A stretch of 64,000 bases of DNA from Streptomyces qinglanensis (GCF_900111245.1 NZ_FOGO01000004.1:64496-128495), one strand, 5' to 3'. Shown: positions 47,516-57,173, numbered from the stretch's first letter. The notes: generated from the sequence alone by a model not told the origin. Translations and numbers: made by a program.

Positions 47516-48940
47516 ATGGGAACCAACAGCGTCAACCGTCGCGACGTCGTCAAGGCCACCGCGGCCGGACTTCTCGCCGTGCCGGCCCTCGGCTCGCTGA
47601 CGTCCTGCGCCACCGGCGGCGGTGAGGACACCAAGGCGGAAAAGGGCGAGAAGACGGACAAGAATCCGCTCGGCGTCAAGAAGGACGCCGGGCTGCAGGT
47701 CTACGTCTTCAACGGCGGATACGACGACAAGTACGCGCGCTTCGTCAGCGACATGTACGAGAAGCAGTACACGAAGGCCGAGGTCGACCAGAAGCGGACC
47801 GAACGTATCGCCACCCAGGTCCAGCCGCGGATCATCAAGGGCGACCCGCCGGACGTGGTCAACAACTCCGGCGCAGAGATGATGTCGATCTCGAAGCTCG
47901 TCAAGAACAAGCAGGTCAGCGACGTCACCGAACTGCTCGACGCACCGAGTTGGGACGACCCGGACGTCAAGGTGCGCGACACCCTGGTGCCCGGCGTCGT
48001 GGAGATGGGGCAGTTCGGCGGCGACGCCTGCTACCAGCTCAACATCGCCCAGACCGTGTACGGCATCTGGTACTCGGACAGGATGCTCCGCGACACGCTG
48101 GAGGCCGAATACCCGAAGACCTGGGACGACATGCTGGCCCTCTGCAAGAAGGCCAAGAAGAAGGGGCTGCACGGCTGGACGTACCCGGCGGGCCACCCCC
48201 GCTACATGTTCTTCAGCATGTACGCCATGTTCGGCCAGGCAGGCGGCCGCAAGCAGCTCGACGCCTTCGACTACCTGGAGCCGAACGCCTGGAAGACCGA
48301 CGCGGTCAAGCAGGTCTTCGAAGCGTATGAGGAACTGCTCGCCAAGAAGTACGTGCTGACCGGATTCGACGGCAAGAACGCGCACATCGAGGCGCAGACC
48401 GCCTGGACGAAGGGCAAGGCCGTCTTCATCCCGGACGGCTCCTGGGTGGAGAACGAGGCGAAGGACACCACGCCCAAGGACTTCGGGATGCGGGTCGGCG
48501 CGACGCCCTCGCTCGACAAGGGTGACGCGATGCCCTTCGGCACCCTCTACGCGCCGCCCGGCGAGCCCTACATCATCCCGGCCAAGGCTTCCAACCGGCA
48601 GGGCGGGCTGGAGTGGATGCGGATGATGTACAGCAAGAAAGCCGCGGTGAACCTCTTCCACGAGGTCTCCTCGATGCCCGTGGTCAAGGGCGCCATCGAC
48701 GGGATGAAGCTGCCGCCGGGTGTGGAAAGCGCGCAGCAGGCCGTCAAGGCCGCCGGCGACAACATCGTGATCGCCTTCTTCAAGGAGTGGTACGCCGACC
48801 TGTGGCGGGTGGACTTCGACGCCGTCGTGGGGAAGTTCATGAATGGCGAGACGTCGGTGAAGGAGGCCATGAACGCGATGCAGAAGGCCGCCGACCGCAC
48901 TGCCGAGGACCCCGACGTCACGAAGATCAAGAAGTCCTGA
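47516..48940 (+). CDS. ngcE: NgcE-type sugar-binding lipoprotein (GlcNAc/chitobiose)
   Basis: A 474-residue ABC solute-binding lipoprotein. The Tat-like leader VNRRDVVKATAAGLLAVPALGSLTSC ends at a lipobox cysteine. Hallmarks of NgcE relatives are LVPGVVEMGQFGGDACYQL, PKTWDDMLALCKKAKKKGLHGW and YPAGHPRYMFFSMYAMFG. ATG 47516 with GGAGAAGGCGAGG upstream. The family takes up N-acetylglucosamine and N,N'-diacetylchitobiose. The two permeases follow at once. Name is by family resemblance; the second CUT1 set downstream is a rival for the same role. Confidence 0.82.
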   Translation: MGTNSVNRRDVVKATAAGLLAVPALGSLTSCATGGGEDTKAEKGEKTDKNPLGVKKDAGLQVYVFNGGYDDKYARFVSDMYEKQYTKAEVDQKRTERIATQVQPRIIKGDPPDVVNNSGAEMMSISKLVKNKQVSDVTELLDAPSWDDPDVKVRDTLVPGVVEMGQFGGDACYQLNIAQTVYGIWYSDRMLRDTLEAEYPKTWDDMLALCKKAKKKGLHGWTYPAGHPRYMFFSMYAMFGQAGGRKQLDAFDYLEPNAWKTDAVKQVFEAYEELLAKKYVLTGFDGKNAHIEAQTAWTKGKAVFIPDGSWVENEAKDTTPKDFGMRVGATPSLDKGDAMPFGTLYAPPGEPYIIPAKASNRQGGLEWMRMMYSKKAAVNLFHEVSSMPVVKGAIDGMKLPPGVESAQQAVKAAGDNIVIAFFKEWYADLWRVDFDAVVGKFMNGETSVKEAMNAMQKAADRTAEDPDVTKIKKS

Positions 48941-48983
48941 GCGATCGGGCAGCGGGCACGGACCCGGGGAGAATCGGAGCGGT

Positions 48984-50036
48984 GTGAAGACTGAGACACG
49001 GCCGGCCACGGGCGGGCAGACGAGCGGGAAGCGGCCTGTCGGGCGGACCCGGGCGAGCGGGGGAGCGGCCTTCGCGCTGGCCGTCGTCCTGCCGCCCCGG
49101 TTCACCCCCGAGCGGGTGCGCAACGACCGCAGATACCGCACGCTGGACAAGTACCGCTTCATCGTGGGGTTTCTGGCCCTGCCGCTGGCCTTCTACGCGG
49201 TCTTCGTCATCTCCCCGTTCCTCCAGGCGATCTACTACTCGTTCACGGACTGGGCGGGCGGTGCCACGGCGAACTTCGTCGGCTTCGACAACTACGTGAA
49301 GATGTGGAACGACGAGCGGTTCTGGGCCTCCCTGCAGTCCAGTCTGCTGCTGCTGGTCGTCGTTCCGCTGGTCACCCTGGCACTGGGCATCTTCTTCGCC
49401 TACATGATCACCGCGGGTGGACGGCACCGCAGGGGACAGGCGGTCTCGGGCGTGGCGGGCTCCTCGCTCTACAAGATCGTCTACTTCTTCCCGCAGGTGC
49501 TGTCCATCGCGCTGATCGCCGTGGTGTGGCAGCAGGTCTACAGCTCCCGCAGCGGCCTGCTCAACGGCCTGCTCGGCTCCGTGGGGCTGGAGGGGCTCGA
49601 ACAGCGCTGGCTCGGCGGCGACTACAAGCTCGCCCTCTTCTCGACCATGGCGGTGATCGCCTGGAGCTTCGTCGGCTTCTACGTGGTGCTCTTCTCGGCC
49701 GCCATGGGCGCCATCCCCAAGGACATCTACGAGGCCGCGCTGCTGGACGGCGCCGGGCGCGCCGCGACCTTCTTCCGGGTCACCCTGCCGCTGATCTGGG
49801 ACACCGTGCGCACCGGCTGGATCTACATGGGCATCCAGGCCCTGGACGCCTTCGCGGTCGTGCTGATCATGGTGCCGCCGCACGCGCTGAAGGTGACCCC
49901 GGTCTACCTCTACGAGCGGTTCCGGGAGGGGCAGTTCGGCTATGCCACGGCCATCGGCGTGGTGCTCCTCGTCCTCAGCATGGTCTTCACACTGATCGTG
50001 ATGCGGATCGGGCGCCGTGACCAGATCGAGTACTGA
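48984..50036 (+). CDS. ngcF: sugar ABC permease (NgcF-type)
   Basis: A 350-residue CUT1 permease, about six membrane segments after a polar N-terminus of 60 residues. The EAA loop that contacts the ATPase reads PKDIYEAALLDGAGRAATFFRVTLPLI. GTG at 48984, 43 bases after ngcE. No ATPase gene is present in the operon; Streptomyces importers of this class share MsiK. Confidence 0.85.
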   Translation: MKTETRPATGGQTSGKRPVGRTRASGGAAFALAVVLPPRFTPERVRNDRRYRTLDKYRFIVGFLALPLAFYAVFVISPFLQAIYYSFTDWAGGATANFVGFDNYVKMWNDERFWASLQSSLLLLVVVPLVTLALGIFFAYMITAGGRHRRGQAVSGVAGSSLYKIVYFFPQVLSIALIAVVWQQVYSSRSGLLNGLLGSVGLEGLEQRWLGGDYKLALFSTMAVIAWSFVGFYVVLFSAAMGAIPKDIYEAALLDGAGRAATFFRVTLPLIWDTVRTGWIYMGIQALDAFAVVLIMVPPHALKVTPVYLYERFREGQFGYATAIGVVLLVLSMVFTLIVMRIGRRDQIEY

Positions 50037-50055
50037 GGAGCGGGGAAGCGAAGCG

Positions 50056-50994
50056 ATGAGTGCCGAACCGATGCCCACCGACGCCCTCACCGACCGGGCG
50101 CAGGAGTCCGCTGCGCCCTCCCCGCCGGCCGCCGGGGGCGAGGTGCGCTCCGGCCCGGGGCGCGCCGAGAGCGGCGTGCTGAACGTCTTCTCGCACGCCT
50201 TCCTGATCGCCTGGGTGGTGATGGCGGCCGGGCCGCTGATCTGGGTGGCGCTGACGGCCTTCCGTCCCACCGCGGACTTCCTCAACGACCCGATGGGCCT
50301 GCCGACCACGCTCCACTGGCAGAACTTCGCGCACGCCTGGACCGAGGCGAAGATCGGCCGGTACGCGTTCAACTCGGTGATCATCCTGGCGGGCTCGCTG
50401 ACCGGCACCATGCTGCTGGGCTCGATGGCGGCCTACGTCATCGCCCGGTTCACCTTCCCCGGCAACCGGTTCGTCTTCCTGCTGTTCGCGGGCGGCATGA
50501 TGTTCCCGGTGATCCTGGCGCTGATCCCGCTCTTCACGATCATGGACAACATGTCCCTGCTGGACACCCGCCCGGGCCTGATCATCGCCTACATCGCCTA
50601 TTCGCTGCCCTTCACCACCTTCTTCCTCACCTCGTTCTTCCGGACCCTGCCCAGCGGGGTCCAGGAGGCGGCGATGATCGACGGGGCCTCGCACACCCGG
50701 ACGTTCTTCCAGGTGATGATGCCCATGGCCAAGCCGGGCCTGGTGAGCATCGGGATCTTCAACTTCCTCGGCCAGTGGAACCAGTACCTGCTGCCGCTGC
50801 TGCTCAACAACGAGGACGAGAACAACTACGTGCTGCCCCAGGGGCTCGCGGCGTTGACGGTGTCGCAGGGGTACGCGGGAGACTGGGGAGCCCTGTTCGC
50901 CGGGCTGACCATCGCCATGGTCCCGGTGCTGGTGGTCTATGCCGTCTTCCAGCGGCAGGTGCAGGCGGGGCTGACGGCCGGTGCCCTGAAGTAG
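50056..50994 (+). CDS. ngcG: sugar ABC permease (NgcG-type)
   Basis: A 312-residue CUT1 permease. The EAA loop is PSGVQEAAMIDGASHTRTFFQVMMPMAKPG. A Pro/Gly-rich cytosolic start of about 40 residues precedes the first segment FSHAFLIAWVVMAAGPLIWVAL. ATG 50056 is preceded by GAGGAGCGGGGA; an upstream GTG at 50017 would lie in ngcF. Last gene of the ngc operon. Confidence 0.85.
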   Translation: MSAEPMPTDALTDRAQESAAPSPPAAGGEVRSGPGRAESGVLNVFSHAFLIAWVVMAAGPLIWVALTAFRPTADFLNDPMGLPTTLHWQNFAHAWTEAKIGRYAFNSVIILAGSLTGTMLLGSMAAYVIARFTFPGNRFVFLLFAGGMMFPVILALIPLFTIMDNMSLLDTRPGLIIAYIAYSLPFTTFFLTSFFRTLPSGVQEAAMIDGASHTRTFFQVMMPMAKPGLVSIGIFNFLGQWNQYLLPLLLNNEDENNYVLPQGLAALTVSQGYAGDWGALFAGLTIAMVPVLVVYAVFQRQVQAGLTAGALK

Positions 50995-51033
50995 GCCCGT
51001 CTAATCCTCCGCGGCGCGCAGTGATTTCAGGTT

Positions 51034-51058
51034 GGCCACGAAAGTGGCCTAGACCTGT
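51034..51058 (+). promoter_or_regulatory. hairpin plus DasR-like site (dre) before second importer
   Basis: GGCCAC-GAAA-GTGGCC (51034-51049) is a small perfect hairpin and possible ngc terminator. Overlapping it, AGTGGCCTAGACCTGT (51043-51058) matches dre at 13 of 16 positions. The rest of the 232-bp spacer holds the importer's promoter. Confidence 0.6.
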
Positions 51059-51226
51059 GCGGCGGAATATGCCGTGAGTAGTCTCTGCGCCGTAGCGGCA
51101 CGGGGGAACACCTCACCGAGCGGTCGGGGCCCTCCTCGACCGACGCTGCCCGGGAGGTCCGGGTCGCGCCCGGAGTGACGCATCACCTGCGAGCAAGTCG
51201 ACACCGATGTCGAAGGGTTGAGCAAC

Positions 51227-52486
51227 ATGAACAAGAGAGCAGCGGCGGCCGGTGCCGCAGTGCTCGCCATGGCACTGAGCGTGACCGCCTGCGGCGGTGA
51301 CAGCGGGGGCTCCGGGGACAAGAACACCATCAAACTGGTGGCCGCCGACTACGGCGACAAGAAGTCCAACGCCTCCAAGATCTACTGGGACAAGGTCGCC
51401 GAGGACTTCGAGAAGCAGAACAAGGACATCAAGGTCGACGTCCAGGTCATCAACTGGAACGACATCGACAAGCAGGTCAAGACGATGATCCAGAGCGGCA
51501 ACGTTCCGGACCTGCTGCAGACCGGCGGCTACGCCGACAAGGTCGCCGACGACCTGCTCTACAAGGCGGACGAGGTCCTCTCGCCCGCGACGCAGAAGAA
51601 CCTCATCCCCTCCTTCGCCAAGGCCGGCGAGGTGGACGGCACCCAGTACGGCATCCCGTGGGTCTCCTCCTCCCGGGTGCTCTTCTACAACAAGGAGGTC
51701 TTCAAGGAGGCGGGCATCAAGAACCCGCCGAAGACCTGGGACGAACTGGCCGACGCCGCGAAGAAGATAAAGAAGTCCAAGGCCGCCGACACCCCCTACG
51801 CGCTGCCCCTCGGCCCCGAGGAGGCGCAGGGCGAGATGATGATGTGGGAGCTGGGCAACGGCGGTGGCTACACCGACGGCAGCGGCAAGTACACCATCGA
51901 CAGCGCCAAGAACGTCGAGACCTTCAACTGGCTGCAGGACAACCTGGTCAAGCCGGGGCTGACCTACTCCAACCCGGGCACCACCGACCGCAAGACCGCC
52001 TTCGCGGACTTCGCGGCCGGCAAGGCCGGCATGCTCAACGGCCACCCGAGCCTGGTCCAGATGGCCAAGCAGGGCAAGGTCGACTACGGCGTCACCACCA
52101 TCCCCGGCAAGGACGGGCCGCTGAAGTCCACCCTCGGCGTCGCCGACTGGATGATGGCCTTCAAGGACGGCGGCAAGCAGAAGCAGATCAAGAAGTTCCT
52201 CGACTTCGTCTACTCGAAGAAGATGCTGAAGTTCGACGAGATGTACAACTTCCCGCCCGTCACCCAGGACGCGCTGGAGACGATGCAGTCCAACGGCAAG
52301 CACGAGGACCTGAAGCCCTTCTTCGACGAGCTGCAGAACGCCAAGTTCTACCCGCTGGGCGACCCGTCCTGGGACGTCGTCTCCGCCGAGATCAAGAAGA
52401 GCGGCGGCAAGGCGGCCAAGGAGGACCCGAAGAAGGTACTCGGCGACCTGCAGAAGAAGGCGGAGGAGGCGGCGGCCGACAAGTAG
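51227..52486 (+). CDS. sugar-binding lipoprotein of CUT1 ABC transporter
   Basis: A 419-residue SBP_bac_1-type protein. Signal peptide AAGAAVLAMALSVTACGG has a lipobox cysteine. Binding-core motifs: NWNDIDKQVKTMIQSGNVPDLLQTGG, GEVDGTQYGIPWVSSSRVLFYNKEVF and GKAGMLNGHPSLVQ. ATG 51227. From memory of gene order it corresponds to the SCO6005-type protein in S. coelicolor, which has been studied as a chitobiose-binding protein; sugar specificity in this strain is not shown. The DasR-like site upstream agrees. Confidence 0.85.
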   Translation: MNKRAAAAGAAVLAMALSVTACGGDSGGSGDKNTIKLVAADYGDKKSNASKIYWDKVAEDFEKQNKDIKVDVQVINWNDIDKQVKTMIQSGNVPDLLQTGGYADKVADDLLYKADEVLSPATQKNLIPSFAKAGEVDGTQYGIPWVSSSRVLFYNKEVFKEAGIKNPPKTWDELADAAKKIKKSKAADTPYALPLGPEEAQGEMMMWELGNGGGYTDGSGKYTIDSAKNVETFNWLQDNLVKPGLTYSNPGTTDRKTAFADFAAGKAGMLNGHPSLVQMAKQGKVDYGVTTIPGKDGPLKSTLGVADWMMAFKDGGKQKQIKKFLDFVYSKKMLKFDEMYNFPPVTQDALETMQSNGKHEDLKPFFDELQNAKFYPLGDPSWDVVSAEIKKSGGKAAKEDPKKVLGDLQKKAEEAAADK

Positions 52487-52532
52487 GCCGCGGCCCGCAC
52501 CACCCAGCACCTCCGTACCGCAAGGAGACCCC

Positions 52533-53483
52533 GTGTCACTGAAGGCCCCGCCGTCCCCGGCCCGCAGGAGCCGGGGGCGGGGAGGGCAGTCCGGCCGGCC
52601 GGTCCGCCGCACGAGCGGCGGGCTGGCCCGGCTGGGCCCGCTCCCCTGGATCGCCCCTGTCGTCCTGCTCATTCTCGCTGTCGTCGTCTGGCCCGTCATC
52701 GAGCTGATCAGGACCTCGTTCCTGAACATCAGCATCGCGGGGATCGTGCGGGGCTCGGCCGGCACCGACAAGTACAAGAAGCTCTTCGACGAGACCGACT
52801 TCGGGCACGTCCTGCTGTGGACCGTGCTGTGGACCGTCGTGGTCGTCGGCGTGACGATGCTGCTCTCGCTGTGCCTGGCGCAGCTGTTCAACCAGAACTT
52901 CCCGGGCCGCCGCGTCACCCGCTGGGCCCTCATCGCCCCCTGGGCCGCCTCGGTGCTGATGACGGCGATCGGCTTCAAGTGGATGCTCAACCGGACGGCC
53001 GGTGTCCTGAACACCGTCATGATCGATCTGGGCATCATCGACTCGTCCAAGGACTGGCTGGGATCGGCCGGTACCGCCTGGCCCTGGATGATGTTCGTGG
53101 CGGTCTTCGTCTCGCTGCCCTTCACCACCTACACCCTGCTGGCCGGGCTCCAGACGATCCCGGCCGACGTCTACGAGGCCGCGCGGATCGACGGCGCCGG
53201 TTCCTGGCAGACCTACAAGGGCATCACGCTGCCGCTGCTGCGCCCGGCCTTCCTGGTCGGCGTGGTCATCAACCTGATCAACGTCTTCAACTCGTTCCCG
53301 ATCATCTGGGCGATGACGCAGGGCGGACCGGGCAGCGACACCGCGACGACCACGGTGTTCATGTACAAGCTGAAGGAGACGGACATCGCCGAGTCCGCGG
53401 CGATGTCGGTGGTCAACTTCGCAATGGTCGTCGTGCTCGTGCTGATCTTCCTGAAGGTCAGCCGGTGGAACGAGGAGGACTGA
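52533..53483 (+). CDS. sugar ABC permease 1 of second importer
   Basis: A 316-residue CUT1 permease with six segments; EAA loop PADVYEAARIDGAGSWQTYKGITLPLL. Basic N-terminus ARRSRGRGG. GTG 52533 with AAGGAG upstream. Its stop shares one base with the next start. Confidence 0.9.
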   Translation: MSLKAPPSPARRSRGRGGQSGRPVRRTSGGLARLGPLPWIAPVVLLILAVVVWPVIELIRTSFLNISIAGIVRGSAGTDKYKKLFDETDFGHVLLWTVLWTVVVVGVTMLLSLCLAQLFNQNFPGRRVTRWALIAPWAASVLMTAIGFKWMLNRTAGVLNTVMIDLGIIDSSKDWLGSAGTAWPWMMFVAVFVSLPFTTYTLLAGLQTIPADVYEAARIDGAGSWQTYKGITLPLLRPAFLVGVVINLINVFNSFPIIWAMTQGGPGSDTATTTVFMYKLKETDIAESAAMSVVNFAMVVVLVLIFLKVSRWNEED

Positions 53484-54406
53484 TGGCGACCGCAACCCAG
53501 ACCGCCGGAGCCGGCCCCGGCCGCGACCCCGAGTCCGCCGAGCGGGGTGCCGCCGCGCCGGCCAGGCCGACGGCGCGGCCGCCGAAGCGCACCTTCCGGC
53601 CCCGCACCCTGGTGATCACCGCCGTGGCCTGGCTGCTCGCGGCGCTGTTCCTCGCGCCGTACCTGGAGATGATCGTCACGGCCCTGCGGCCGGCCGACGA
53701 GCTGCGCGACCGGACCTATCTGCCGGACACGCTGAACTGGTCGAACTTCATCGACGTCTGGAAGGAGTCCTCACTCGGGGACAACCTCCAGGTGACGCTG
53801 CTGATCTCCGGCGGCGCCACGATCCTGGTGCTGCTCGTCTCGCTGCCGGCCGCGTACTACACGGCACGGATGCGGTTCAAGGGGCGCAAGTGGTTCCTGC
53901 TGCTGGTGCTGGTGACCCAGATGTTCCAGCCGACGGCGCTGCTGGTGGGTCTCTACCGGGAGTTCCACCAGTTGGAGATGCTCAACTCGATCTGGACGCT
54001 GATCCTCACCAACGCCGCGTTCAACCTGGCCTTCGCGGTGTGGATCCTGACCGCCTACATCGGGTCGATCCCGCCTGAGTTGGAGGAGGCGGCGATGGTG
54101 GACGGCACCAGCCGCTTCGGCGCGATGATCAAGGTGACGCTGCCGCTGGCACTCCCGGGCGTGGTGACCGCGGTGATCTTCACCTTCATCACCTCCTGGA
54201 ACGAGTTCGTGATGGGGCTGACGCTCTCCACCGAGCCGGACAAGCAGCCGCTGACCGTCGGGATCAACAACTTCATCGGCGCCTACACGGTGCAGTGGAA
54301 CTACCTGTTCGCCGCGTCGGTCGTCGCGATCATCCCGGTGATCGTCCTGTTCGCCTTCATCGAGCGGCACGTGGTCTCCGGCCTGACCGCGGGCTCCGTG
54401 AAGTGA
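53483..54406 (+). CDS. sugar ABC permease 2 of second importer
   Basis: A 307-residue CUT1 permease; EAA loop PPELEEAAMVDGTSRFGAMIKVTLPLA. ATG overlaps the previous stop (TGATG). The operon lacks an ATPase, as does the ngc set, so both importers probably share MsiK. A strong hairpin follows the stop. Confidence 0.9.
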   Translation: MATATQTAGAGPGRDPESAERGAAAPARPTARPPKRTFRPRTLVITAVAWLLAALFLAPYLEMIVTALRPADELRDRTYLPDTLNWSNFIDVWKESSLGDNLQVTLLISGGATILVLLVSLPAAYYTARMRFKGRKWFLLLVLVTQMFQPTALLVGLYREFHQLEMLNSIWTLILTNAAFNLAFAVWILTAYIGSIPPELEEAAMVDGTSRFGAMIKVTLPLALPGVVTAVIFTFITSWNEFVMGLTLSTEPDKQPLTVGINNFIGAYTVQWNYLFAASVVAIIPVIVLFAFIERHVVSGLTAGSVK

Positions 54407-54413
54407 GCACCGG

Positions 54414-54450
54414 CCGCGCCCCGGCCGGCCACCCGCCGGCCGGGGCGCGG
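54414..54450 (+). terminator. terminator after second importer
   Basis: CCGCGCCCCGGCCGG (54414-54428) pairs perfectly with 54436-54450 over loop CCACCCG, 8 bases after the stop. Confidence 0.85.
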
Positions 54451-54707
54451 CATGCCCGTACTCCGTACCGCGGACTGCGCCGAGCGCCGTACACGGGCAG
54501 AAAGCGGGCATAGACTTCTGCACGCCTGCCGCACGTCCCGGGTTCCCGGCAGCCGCCGGGGACCCGGCGTTTTCTCCCCGCTCAGCTCCGTATGATGAGC
54601 CACAAATGAGCACCAGCCGCTCCCCGTCCGGCTCGCAGGGCTTGACGGGAAGAACCGCCGGGGCTCTGCTAAAGGTTCAGTTGTTGGAGACAAGCGGGGA
54701 GTGAACA
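54451..54707. promoter_or_regulatory. promoter region of the ROK regulator gene
   Basis: 257-base region between the terminator and the ROK gene. It contains GTATGATGAGCC (possible -10) and, near the start codon, AAAGGTTCAGTTGTTGGAG and GGGGAG (ribosome-binding site). No gene seen. Confidence 0.4.
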
Positions 54708-55895
54708 GTGGTGGAGACTCCGGGGTCGCAGTCCTCGCTGCACCGGGCCAATCTCGAGCGGGTCGTACGGGCGGTCCGGATGGCGGGTTCGCTCACCCAG
54801 GCGGAGATCGCCCGCGGCACGGGGCTGTCCGCGGCGACCGTCTCCAACATCGTCCGTGAGCTCAAGGACGCCGGGACCGTGGAGGTCACCCCCACGTCCT
54901 CGGGCGGACGCCGGGCCCGTGCCGTCTCGCTGAGCGCCGACGCCGGGATCGTCGTCGGGGTCGACTTCGGCCACTCCCACCTGCGGGTCGCCGTGGGCAA
55001 CCTGGCGCACACCGTGCTGGCCGAGGACGCCGAGCCCATCGACGTGGACGCCTCGGCCGACCAGGGCTTCGACCGTGCCGAGCGCCTGGTGCGGCGGCTG
55101 GTGGGGGAGAGCGGCATCAGCCCGGGCAAGGTCATCGGCATCGGGCTGGGCGTCCCCGGCCCCATCGACATCGAGACCGGTGTGCTGGGCTCCACCGCCA
55201 TCCTCCCCGGCTGGGCGGGGACCAACCCGCGCGACGAGCTCGCCGCGCGGACCGGGGTGCCCGTCTACGTCGACAACGACGCCAACCTCGGCGCGCTCGG
55301 CGAACAGGTCTGGGGCGCCGGCCGGGGCGCCCGCGACCTGGCGTACATCAAGGTCGCCAGCGGCGTCGGCGCCGGGCTGGTGATCAACGGCCAGATCTAC
55401 CGCGGCCCGGGCGGCACCGCGGGCGAGATCGGGCACATCACGCTGGACGAGTCCGGCCCGGTCTGCCGCTGCGGCAACCGCGGCTGCCTGGAGACCTTCA
55501 CCGCGGCCCGCTACGTGCTGCCGCTGCTGCACTCCAGCCACGGCACGGATCTGACCATGGCCCGGGTGGTGCGGCTGGCGGCGGACGGCGACCCGGGCTG
55601 CCGCCGGGTCGTCGCCGACATCGGCCGCTACATCGGCAGCGGTGTCGCCAGCCTCTGCAACCTCCTCAACCCCTCCCGGGTCGTGCTCGGCGGTGACCTC
55701 GCGGAGGCGGGGGACCTGGTGCTGGGACCGGTGCGGGACTCGGTCGCGCGCTACGCGATCCCCAGCGCGGCCCGCCGGCTGAAGGTCCTGCCCGGCGAAC
55801 TCGACAGCCGCGCCGAGGTGTTGGGCGCCCTCGCGCTGGTCCTCGACGAGATGGGTGACGCCACCCTGGTGGACGCCGCCTCGGCAGCCGCCTGA
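54708..55895 (+). CDS. rok7B7: ROK-family transcriptional regulator (Rok7B7-like)
   Basis: A 395-residue regulator. N-terminal winged helix: GSLTQAEIARGTGLSAATVSNIVRELKDAG (about residues 27-56). ROK sugar-binding domain with DFGHSHLRVAVGN, PGPIDIETG, VDNDANLGALGEQ and the zinc motif VCRCGNRGCLET. In S. coelicolor the orthologue in the same position controls xylose transport and carbon repression; the xylFGH genes follow here too. GTG 54708. The name is given by synteny and family. Confidence 0.85.
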   Translation: MVETPGSQSSLHRANLERVVRAVRMAGSLTQAEIARGTGLSAATVSNIVRELKDAGTVEVTPTSSGGRRARAVSLSADAGIVVGVDFGHSHLRVAVGNLAHTVLAEDAEPIDVDASADQGFDRAERLVRRLVGESGISPGKVIGIGLGVPGPIDIETGVLGSTAILPGWAGTNPRDELAARTGVPVYVDNDANLGALGEQVWGAGRGARDLAYIKVASGVGAGLVINGQIYRGPGGTAGEIGHITLDESGPVCRCGNRGCLETFTAARYVLPLLHSSHGTDLTMARVVRLAADGDPGCRRVVADIGRYIGSGVASLCNLLNPSRVVLGGDLAEAGDLVLGPVRDSVARYAIPSAARRLKVLPGELDSRAEVLGALALVLDEMGDATLVDAASAAA

Positions 55896-55967
55896 GGGGC
55901 GTCTCGCACACCGCGCAGCACGGTCCTGGGTTTCTGTCTTCAACGGATGGCATCGTTGTCTTCTCGT

Positions 55968-55981
55968 TAAGTATTAGCTTA
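55968..55981 (+). promoter_or_regulatory. AT-rich inverted repeat before xylF
   Basis: TAAG-TATTAG-CTTA in an AT-rich island, 80 bases upstream of xylF and 72 bases after the ROK stop. Reasonable candidate for the ROK-protein or xyl promoter region; no experimental link is known to me. Confidence 0.4.
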
Positions 55982-56060
55982 TTGACCGCTGAGTTTCCGG
56001 CGAGTTGACTTCCGGACACCCCGGCCGCACCGCCGCGGCCCCGTCAGGGAGGTCTCTGAA

Positions 56061-57173
56061 ATGCACGCAGCGCTGCGCGGCATCGCCCTCGGCACCATCA
56101 CGCTCTCGCTCGCCCTCAGCACGGCCGCCTGCGGCAGTGCGGACCAGGCGGACGGCAAGGACAGCGACAAGTCCAAGAAGGGCCCGCTGACCATCGGGCT
56201 GCTGCTGCCCGAGAACCAGACGGCCCGCTACGAGCGGTTCGACAAGCCGCTGATGGTCAAGAAGATCAAGGAACTGGCGGGCAAGGACACCAAGGTCCTC
56301 TACGCCAACGCCAAGCAGGACGCCAACCTGCAGCAGCAGCAGGTCGAAACGATGATCACCAAGAAGGTCGACGCGCTGATCGTCGACGCGGTGGACGCCA
56401 AGTCGATCTCCAGCTCGGTCAAGAAGGCCGACGACAGCAACATCCCCGTCGTCGCCTACGACCGGCTGGCCGAGGGCCCGATCAAGGCATACACCTCGGT
56501 CGACAACCCCCGGGTCGGCAGAATCCAGGCCCAGTCCCTGCTCGATGAGCTGGGCGACAAGGCCGACAAGGGCAAGATCGTCATGATGAACGGCTCCGTC
56601 ACCGACCCGAACGCCAAGATGTACAAGGACGGCGCCCACTCCGTCCTCGACGGCAAGGTGAAGATCGGCAAGGAGTACGACACCAAGGAGTGGAAGCCGG
56701 AGAACGCCAACGAGAACATGAAGGGCGCCATCTCCTCGCTCGGCAAGAAGAACATCGTCGGCGTCTACTCCGCCAACGACGGCATGGCGGGCGGCATCAT
56801 CACCGCGCTGAAGCGCGCGGGCTTCGACAAGGACAAGCTGCCCCCGGTCACCGGCCAGGACGCCGAGCTCAACGCGGTGCAGCGGATCCTCGCGGGCTCG
56901 CAGTTCATGAGCGTCTACAAGCCCTACGTGCCCGAGACCTCGGCGGCCGCGGAGTTCGCCGTCGCGCTCGCCCGCGGCGAGTCCCTGGACAAGATCGCGT
57001 CCTCGAAGACCGACAGCCAGTCCGAGAAGGGCGTCCCGACGAAGATCGTCACGCCGCTTCCGCTGACCAAGGACGACATCAAGAAGTACGTCGGCAAGTC
57101 CGGATTCTTCACGGCCAAGGAGATCTGCACCGCGGACTTCAAGAAGGCATGCACCGAGGCGGGCATCAAGTAA
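56061..57173 (+). CDS. xylF: xylose-type sugar-binding lipoprotein
   Basis: A 370-residue periplasmic-binding-protein-like domain (Peripla_BP_4). Signal peptide GTITLSLALSTAACGS with lipobox cysteine. Core: LTIGLLLPENQTARYERFDKP, VDALIVDAVDAKSISSSV, GIITALKRAGFDKDKLPPVTGQDAE. ATG 56061 after GGGAGGT. First gene of xylFGH, after the ROK gene. Exported D-xylose binding is inferred from synteny with the S. coelicolor xyl locus. Confidence 0.88.
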   Translation: MHAALRGIALGTITLSLALSTAACGSADQADGKDSDKSKKGPLTIGLLLPENQTARYERFDKPLMVKKIKELAGKDTKVLYANAKQDANLQQQQVETMITKKVDALIVDAVDAKSISSSVKKADDSNIPVVAYDRLAEGPIKAYTSVDNPRVGRIQAQSLLDELGDKADKGKIVMMNGSVTDPNAKMYKDGAHSVLDGKVKIGKEYDTKEWKPENANENMKGAISSLGKKNIVGVYSANDGMAGGIITALKRAGFDKDKLPPVTGQDAELNAVQRILAGSQFMSVYKPYVPETSAAAEFAVALARGESLDKIASSKTDSQSEKGVPTKIVTPLPLTKDDIKKYVGKSGFFTAKEICTADFKKACTEAGIK

